A stretch of DNA of 64,000 nucleotides from Halichondria panicea (lineage: Eukaryota > Porifera > Demospongiae > Suberitida > Halichondriidae). Every line of letters starts with the position of its first letter. Position 1 is the stretch's first letter. The stretch is taken from the NCBI RefSeq assembly GCF_963675165.1, contig NC_087389.1, positions 95,001 to 159,000 on the forward strand, given 5' to 3'. Below the pieces are notes generated by a model, which saw only the letters and a list, made by a program, of their open reading frames with translations, searched no databases and had not been told where the DNA came from. This document shows positions 57,956-64,000 of the stretch, piece by piece. Made by a program: the position numbers and the translations under genes.

Positions 57956-60220
57956 TCATTTGAATGTAATAACAAAACGTGGTAAATCATGAGCAGGGTT
58001 CTTCATCACTACAATGTCCCCATGTTTTGTATGATGAGTTCCAGTCTGTCCTAGCAACAGTTCATTCAGTAGTAGCTTCTTTCCACTCTTGCAGTAGCCG
58101 AGAGGAATGGTGGGAGATGTTGCGAAGTATTCCCCGGCACCATAGGCTTGGCCATTTCTCTTCTTTTGGTCATAGCCAGTAGTACAAATACTGTCGATAT
58201 TACTCTCTGCCGTTCCATGAAATGCAAGGCAAGTGTTTCTTTGGCTAGTGGGTAGAGACATCATTGCGCTCCTAAATTTATTGAATAAAGCACCTCCAGG
58301 CTTAGCGTGGTCGTTTTCTTTCATTGAGGCAACTTTGAGATTCGGGAATTTCTGGAGAAACTTTTGAACTTCCGGCATACTTGTAAGAATCCTCGCTGCA
58401 AATTGAATACAATAGTAGTAAAATAAAATTGTTAAGCCAGCTCTATATAATATTCATTATACCATCTCTGTTGGGGGCGTCCTTCTGTGCATGGTCTAGA
58501 CAACAGTAGTCATGGACTGTCCCTCCCTCTGTTTTCCTTCTGTTAGTGCATCCAGGTAGGCCACACTGATCTTCAACCTTATCAGCTGTAGCTGCAGGCA
58601 CAGGCATCACAAGTTATAACAACACCACCCATTCTATATCATGTATTATCAAGTATTCTAAAACAGCAGGAGTAACTTCTTGGTAAGAGTATACTAGGGA
58701 CTTTCCCAGGGGAATTTTCAGTGATTTTATCAAACCACACATAGTGGCCAGATAGCTGACAGGGACTCTCCCAGGGGAATTAAACCAATAAACAGGTGAC
58801 CCAACAGTTAAAACCAATCCTAAAATAAAGGTGACACAACAGTCCACTCTTCACATACCATAAATGCCTCTCCTCTTCCCCTCATCAGCATGGCTCTTCC
58901 CACAGTAGTCATAGGTGGCCCCAGTACTGCTGTCCACAAACTTGGGCTTCTGACAACCAGGGATGATGCACGATGAGCTGTCCTTAGGCCCAGCTTGAGA
59001 TGCAGTGGTAGTTCCAGCAACTGGTGGTGGAGCTGTGAAAAACTATAATCAAGGCTATAAATGCAATGAAACTTACTTACCCACAAGCCCTTGTTGCAAT
59101 CCAAGATTAGCATGTGTTCTCCCACAATAGTTCTCAAAAGGCCATGTATGTTTATTACAGCCAGGTAGTAGACAGTGTGTAACTCCTTTCACCACTTGCT
59201 GGTTCACCTCTACATGCAGGTACATACACAGTGAAACGTACAAGATGTTAGCTTACGTTGCCACAGAGCCTGTCTCCTCTGGTGCTCCATAGCATGAGTG
59301 ATACCACAGCACTCATGCACCGTACCACTCTCATCAACATAGCATGCATTTGGGCACTCAGCAATAGCACATGTGGCCCTTGATGTGGGTACAACAGGAG
59401 CCTGTACTGGAGTTGGTAGTGCTGCACCATCTTGGATATTCGCTGTAATAAGCATTAGCAAAACTACTAGATAGAGTTGAAGCTTACGTAATATTCCTCT
59501 CATCTTCCCCTCTTGGGCATGCGTCTTCCCACAGTAGTCATGGAGAACTCCAGTGCCACTGTCCATATACTTAGGCTGGAAACACTCGGGGATAATGCAC
59601 AGGGAATTGTCCTGTACGCCTTGTGCCACGGAGAACATACTTGAATCTATAGAGGGAGAAATAAATGGAATGGGTGAGTTTATAATTATAGGCGTACACT
59701 CACCTTGATAAAAGTTCTCTTCATATTGATTTCCATGCCCAAATTGATTATCTTCAAACATTCTCATACTTGCAGTCATTATATGAAAATGACAGTGTAT
59801 GCTTTCCATGCCCGAATTCAAGTCGAAGTCAACCGTCTGATTACAGTTGGGGAAGCCACATAATGATGATATTGGGGACGACTGAATGTTCAGAGGAGAT
59901 GCAAATGAGTTAGAAATTGGAAGAGCGACATGACTCTGATCCGTACAAGTGTTTCGGGTAGAAGTGTCTCGGATAAAAGTGTCTCCTTGCTGTGATTGCA
60001 GGGACTGGTCCAGCCTAGAGTGTCCTGCAGGACGACAGCCACATTGGGAGCACTTGAGACCACTGCTAGGGGGAGTGTAGCCTCCACAGCTAGAGCAATT
60101 CTTGCACCTTCCTCTGGAGATTCCACGGGCATCATCCATCAAGTCTCTCTCACTCTCTCTAGCTCTAGCTCTCTCGATCTCTCTCTTTCTTGCATGTAGA
60201 TCTACTCTGTGTGAAGTCAT
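57956..60220 (-). CDS. multi-finger PARP-like ADP-ribosyltransferase
   Basis: N-terminal module A (RGRCKNCSSCGGYTPPSSGL, KCSQCGCRPAGH) is followed by up to six module B copies: a degenerate one (CGFPNCNQTV), CIIPECFQPKYMDSG with HDYCGKTHA, CAIAECPNACYVDES with HECCGITHA, CLLPGCNKH with NYCGRTHA, CIIPGCQKPKFVDSS with YDYCGKSHA, and CGLPGCTNRR with HDYCCLDHA. The last exon (about 57,956-58,396) encodes a PARP-fold catalytic domain: LAFHGTAESNIDSICTTGYD, NGQAYGAGEYFATSP, GYCKSGKKLLLNELLLG and DIVVMKNPAHDLPRFVITF. The His (FHGT) and Tyr (GEYFA) of the PARP H-Y-E triad are present. The third position, in GDIVV, appears to be Asp rather than Glu, which would favour mono-ADP-ribosylation. An alternative start is the Met at 60139 (MDDARGISRGRC), which matches the sister genes better. 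Confidence 0.82.
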
Positions 60221-60337
60221 ACAATGCCAATGGGAAGCCCCCTCTTATGTAATGCTATTGGCATGTCTATTTATGCGTACCTTAACCTATTAACTCGAGC
60301 TAGCTCTACGTCTACTATACTAAACAAAGTCTCTAAG
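60221..60337. promoter_or_regulatory. 117-bp divergent promoter between the two PARP-like genes
   Basis: The start codons at 60220 (minus) and 60338 (plus) are 117 bp apart, or about 200 bp if the shorter start at 60139 is used. Head-to-head placement suggests shared transcriptional control. No specific factor site was recognised. Confidence 0.5.
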
Positions 60338-62080
60338 ATGAGCTCCAACACTGATTCCAGAGGTGTACGGAGAGGTGATTGCAATTGCCCTCAATGTGAC
60401 TGTGACCAGTATGATGGAGGAACTGAAGGAATGAAATGCAATTACTGTGGTCACCCTCCTGGAAAGCATGTGAACATGAACACAGGCATTGCTTCTTTGG
60501 CACCAACAACTACTTCGTTCTTACCATCTAGCTCTTTCCATTCTACTATGGTTATGGATGATACCAAGTTCCCTAGTACCCAGAGTCAACCTTGTTTTGA
60601 TCTCAACACGGGCGTAGATGTACAAGATGGTTACAGCCCCCAATTTACTGACCACTCTGCACCCGATCAATCGACTATGTCGATGTCACCTCAAAGAGCT
60701 GTGCAATCACCACCGAGTCAATTTGATATTATGTCTTCCATATTACGAAGTCCCTTCAAGCGGCCACGACCAACTACTGCTCCCCCACCAGCATTACGTT
60801 CACCTGCACCTCAGCTAGCCCTAGCCCGTATGTTACTCTAATAATTTTATATAAAATTAATGATTAAATTATATTCCTATGCTTACAGTTCCACTTGACC
60901 AGCATTGTAAGCTCAGTGGATGCTCCAGGTGGTCGTGTACATGACTGTTGTGGGAGAAGACATGCGACAGAGTATGCCAAACAAAATTGTAAAGTTCTCA
61001 TGCTGTAACAGTACTTGTCATACTCTTTAGACATACTTCTATAGGTGAAATTACATCCGAGTTGCAATGCAAGACTCCTGGATGCTATAAACAGAGGTAC
61101 CCAAATGGCCAAGGAGGACATTTTGATTACTGTGCCAAATATTGTCGTGACAGTGGAGGCAAACCACAAGGGTCAATGCTTGCTTCAGGTAAGAGCTACT
61201 AAATGTGTACATGTTATAATACTATAAATTTATAGCTTCAATGCCGGACATGGCTCTGACAGGCGGATATGGTATCTGTCAGTTCCCTCAGTGTGCAAGA
61301 CCCAAGTACTGTGATCCTGCCAATGGGAGGGTGCATGACTTCTGTAGGAGATCCCATGCTTACCAAGCCAGAGTGCAAGGTACTTATTGCTGTGATGTAG
61401 ACTTATTATTATGTAGCTCTTGGGTATTTCCCAGGTGATTCCCCAAGTGATTCTCCAAAATGATAGTGGCCATTGTTATTAATGTGTCATGCTTTTGTTA
61501 TTCATACTTCTCAGGAATCACCACTAGCACTGCTGTGAATATCAGAGTAGCCACTGCACAAGAGCTCTCCACAATTGCAGGGAAGTTCAAGCAGTCATGG
61601 GCTAGTGCAAAGGGGGCCTGTCCACCAGTTTCATTTGTCTACATCATCAGTAACTCACAACTCACACAAAGATGGACCACGTACAGAAATGGGTTACAGA
61701 AGAAGGACGTTGAAGAGTACTACCATGGTACTAAACTGACATGCAACATTACAGCGACTTCAACTCTGTGCAACGATCAACATTGTGGTGCATGTGGTAT
61801 CTCAAACACTGGACTGGATCGAAGATGCATTCAAAAGAACATCAAGTTTCAGAGGTTTGGTCATGGCTTTTACCTCGCTCCTAATTCATCAAAATGCCAT
61901 GACTACACCCAAGGATGCTCCTCGTATAGAGCTATGCTGTTGTTTGATGTTTGTCCCGGAAATAAATCCAACCTCAAGAAAGACGATGCAAAATTAAAAG
62001 CACCACCTCAAGGATTTGATTCTGTTTATGGACGGAAAGGAGTCCGCTTGAACTATGTTATGGTTAGAACATGGGCATGA
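60338..62080 (+). CDS. module A/B PARP-like ADP-ribosyltransferase, truncated at the C-terminus
   Basis: Module A starts right after the ATG (MSSNTDSRGVRRGDCNCPQC, GMKCNYCGHPPGKH). A Ser/Pro-rich linker leads to module B copies: a broken one (CKLSGCS in one frame, GGRVHDCCGRRHA in another, about 60,890-60,990), CKTPGCYKQRYPNGQG with FDYCAKYC, and CQFPQCARPKYCDPA with HDFCRRSHA. The last exon (about 61,515-62,080) is a PARP-like domain: EYYHGTKLTCNI, a Cys/His insert CNDQHCGACGISNTG, RFGHGFYLAPNSSKCHDYT, AMLLFDVCPGN and GFDSVYGRKGVRLNY. His and Tyr of the triad are present. In this type of ART the catalytic Glu follows LNY(D)E. Here the protein reads LNYVMVRTWA and stops inside an inverted-repeat element, so the Glu is missing. 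It may be inactive. Confidence 0.75.
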
Positions 62081-62175
62081 GGTATCTATGTGTTATAGTG
62101 TCCCAAAGCTCGAGGGCTTTAGCCCGAGGGATGAGGGACACTATAACCATAGATACCGAATGCACATGTTCTAAC
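62063..62175. repeat. 113-bp hairpin element overlapping the stop codon of the PARP-like gene
   Basis: The left arm (62063-62104: gttagaacatg...ggtatctatg...ttatagtgtccc) and right arm (62135-62175, its reverse complement with a few mismatches) enclose a small secondary palindrome (ctcgagggctttagcccgag). The left arm encodes the last residues and TGA of the upstream gene. Confidence 0.85.
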
Positions 62176-62389
62176 TGATTTAGATCCCAAAACCTATTGG
62201 CTACTAGAAATGCACTAGCTTAGCAACAGTCAACCTATATAAACAGCCAACCTAGCAACTGCATCATTATTCTTTTGAAAACTAATATCTGAAGTTGGCA
62301 TCTCTGTGTCTCTACTAAGTCTCTATTCAAGTCAACCCTGTTCCTCCACCTCAGTTTGATGGACAAAATTATAGTCCTAGCTAGCTCCA

Positions 62390-62710
62390 CCCACAAAACA
62401 GAAACAACCAGCTCCTCCCCCAGTTTTGCAGCAAACAAGCCCAGCACACTTCCCAAGAAACGAGCGGCTCGTACTACTCTCACAAAGCGAAAGGAAGACA
62501 CCTAAGCTATAATTTGCAGCAAACAAGCCCAGCAAACGAGCGGCTCCTATACTACTCTTGAAAAAAGCGAAAGGAACTTTAGGAAGAAGCCAAAGCTAGA
62601 ATCCCAGCACTTCCATACATCCAGCTCCTCCCCCATGCAGCCTTGCAGCAAAAAAGCACAGCACACTGCCCAAAAAACGAGCGTCTCCTACTACTCTCGA
62701 ACAAAGCCAA
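62390..62710. repeat. degenerate tandem repeat, about three copies
   Basis: Blocks of cagcaaacaagcccagca, aaacgagcggctc and tactactct...aaagcgaaagga recur about every 80-150 bp. They fill part of the 1,056-bp gap between the two genes at 62,081-63,136. The remainder of this gap shows no gene. Confidence 0.7.
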
Positions 62711-63136
62711 AAAAAAGAAACTAGAGCTTCTCTCTTTCATTCTAGTTCTGTTATTATATTGCATCTAGCTACAATAATTTTTATGTTATTACATGTGTAT
62801 CTTCTTGTAAATCACAATACAATGTACAATGTTGTAGTTTGTAGCCCAGAGCAATCTATAGTACCCGGTACTATAGCTCATAGTTCCCTGCTAAATACAC
62901 TCAAATGGGATCTAAGAAGAAATAGTAGTGTACAACGCTGATGCTGCCCTTCCAAAATGTATTATTGTGTACCAAAAAGACAGTATAGGGAAAATAGCAA
63001 CAGGATAGCACTTTTCATTTTTTCAGTAGCATAGCGTAATACAGTAGAAGTTTTTTCTATACAAAAACATTGTGTGAGCTGTATTATACATTGTCCTCCA
63101 AAATGCACTCATGCTAATAGCTAAGACTTCATCTAG

Positions 63137-64000
63137 CTAAGAGTTCATCTGTGATTGCATAAAGCACTGGTCACACCAGCCCTTCCCTGGGTTAGCTTGT
63201 TTCACTCGACACTTGGAGCACATCTTGCCACCAGCTGTCGCTGGCATGGACTGAGTAGAAGGGCCCAGGGGCATAGATCCACCAGAATGGGAGATAGGCA
63301 AACTATCATATGGTAGCATCGGAGGGCCTTGTCCTTGCATTTTAGAGTAGTAGCTCATGGCCCCACGTTTATCAGTAGAGGAAGGCCCACTGGAAATAGC
63401 AGATGATCCTGGTGGCTGTCTGTAAGCCCTTGGAGAGCTGCTGCCTTGTTGAGCTGCATGATTAGAATAAGTAGCAAGATTATAAAAAATAAAACCCACA
63501 CCTGTCTTCGTGGCAGCAACCTTCTGTTGGTGAAAGGATGATTGAAGTTCATTGAACTTCTTAGCACATGTCCTGCTACAGAAATCGTGGATCTTGTCAC
63601 CTTCTCTTCGTTTTGGAAAAGTACATCCAGGACATTTACAAGTTCCATAAGTTACTAGCTGAAGAGGTTGTTCATGAGCGTCATATCTTGGTTCGAACCC
63701 GGAGGCGCCCTGGGCCTGGGACATCATCTGACCAGACGTCACGGGTGCACCCGGTTGCTGAGGACGAGGCTTGCGTACTGCGAGTGAAACAAAGAACTAC
63801 GTTAGAAAAACGTAGATAGCTGGTGATAGATTTACATACAGAAATGATATAGAAACACATACGGACATGTCACATACGATGACAACCATAGCTAGCTAGC
63901 TATACGTATATACATACGTTTATCAGCTCCAGCGTGCGTATGAGCAGGGCAGCCACAGTATTCACAGTCAGTGTAGCTGTTTGGATCCTCAGACTGGTAC
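63137..64000 (-). CDS. module A/B Cys-rich protein, 5' part cut by the window edge
   Basis: The C-terminal exons read to the stop at 63137. The segment at 63,919-64,000 encodes the end of a module A-like motif (SYTDCEYCGCPAHTHAGADK) and runs off the window. The next exon (from about 63,778) has RKPRPQQPGAPVTSGQMM and a module B (CKCPGCTFPKRRE, KIHDFCSRTCAKKF). After an intron of about 51 bp (near 63,457-63,507), a Ser/Pro/Gly-rich linker leads to a final CxxC pair (MCSKCRVKQANPGKGWCDQC). No catalytic domain is visible in the part present. The C-terminus looks complete. It belongs to the same module family as its neighbours. Confidence 0.7.

Noticed and set aside
62235-62764. Two minus-strand open frames between the last genes
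   Set aside because: They lie in a degenerate tandem repeat, with no homology or splice-consistent neighbours.
1-64000. Retrotransposon, integrated virus or autonomous transposase genes
   Set aside because: No reverse transcriptase, integrase, transposase or capsid-like motif was seen. Only small non-coding repeats are present.

Overview
The window is animal nuclear DNA: intron-rich, compact, AT-rich, with GT-AG introns (many of 50-300 bp), microsatellites, minisatellites and small inverted-repeat elements. Every conserved gene is a metazoan orthologue (HUWE1, CLN8, COMMD7, SLC35B4, FBH1, a PCTAIRE-type CDK, a TULP4-like tubby protein). Gene density, short introns and the accessory cluster suggest an early-branching metazoan, most likely a demosponge. 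That placement is an inference. Exon limits were read by eye from splice signals and homology, so ends of weakly conserved exons are approximate.

Layout. 0.5-1.7 kb: a small secreted EGF-like protein (+). 2.1-27.2 kb: a complete HUWE1 HECT ubiquitin ligase on the minus strand. Its introns hold minisatellites, a hairpin satellite array, MITE-like repeats and, on the opposite strand, a tRNA-Ser(CGA). 27.6-28.5 kb: CLN8 (-). 29.1-30.2 kb: COMMD7 (+), with one AT-AC (U12-type) and one GC-AG intron. 30.6-32.1 kb: SLC35B4 (-), 127 bp head-to-head with the F-box DNA helicase FBH1 (+, 32.2-38.2 kb). 38.4-39.2 kb: a small unrecognised protein with a C-terminal hydrophobic segment (+). 40.0-44.5 kb: a CDK16/17/18-like kinase (+). 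44.8-47.4 kb: a TULP4-like WD40/tubby gene (-) with an in-frame TGA and an apparent frameshift. 47.6-54.1 kb: an ankyrin / F5-8C-like / SAM gene (-).

54.4-64.0 kb is the accessory region: five adjacent genes that share two recurring small Cys/His-rich modules, not recognised here as a named family, and that carry ADP-ribose-related catalytic domains. They are a NADAR (YbiA-like) domain fused to an RGG tract, a gene ending in degenerate PDZ-like domains, two PARP-like ADP-ribosyltransferase genes arranged head-to-head, and a fifth gene cut by the window edge. The pairing of predicted ADP-ribose 'writers' with a predicted 'eraser', all on one module framework, makes this the best candidate for an undescribed system, possibly for defence or nucleic-acid ADP-ribosylation.

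A second theme is genomic. In three places (HUWE1 once, FBH1 twice) the 3' end of an exon together with its 5' splice donor has been amplified in tandem into the following intron. In HUWE1 this happens exactly at the split codon of the catalytic cysteine.
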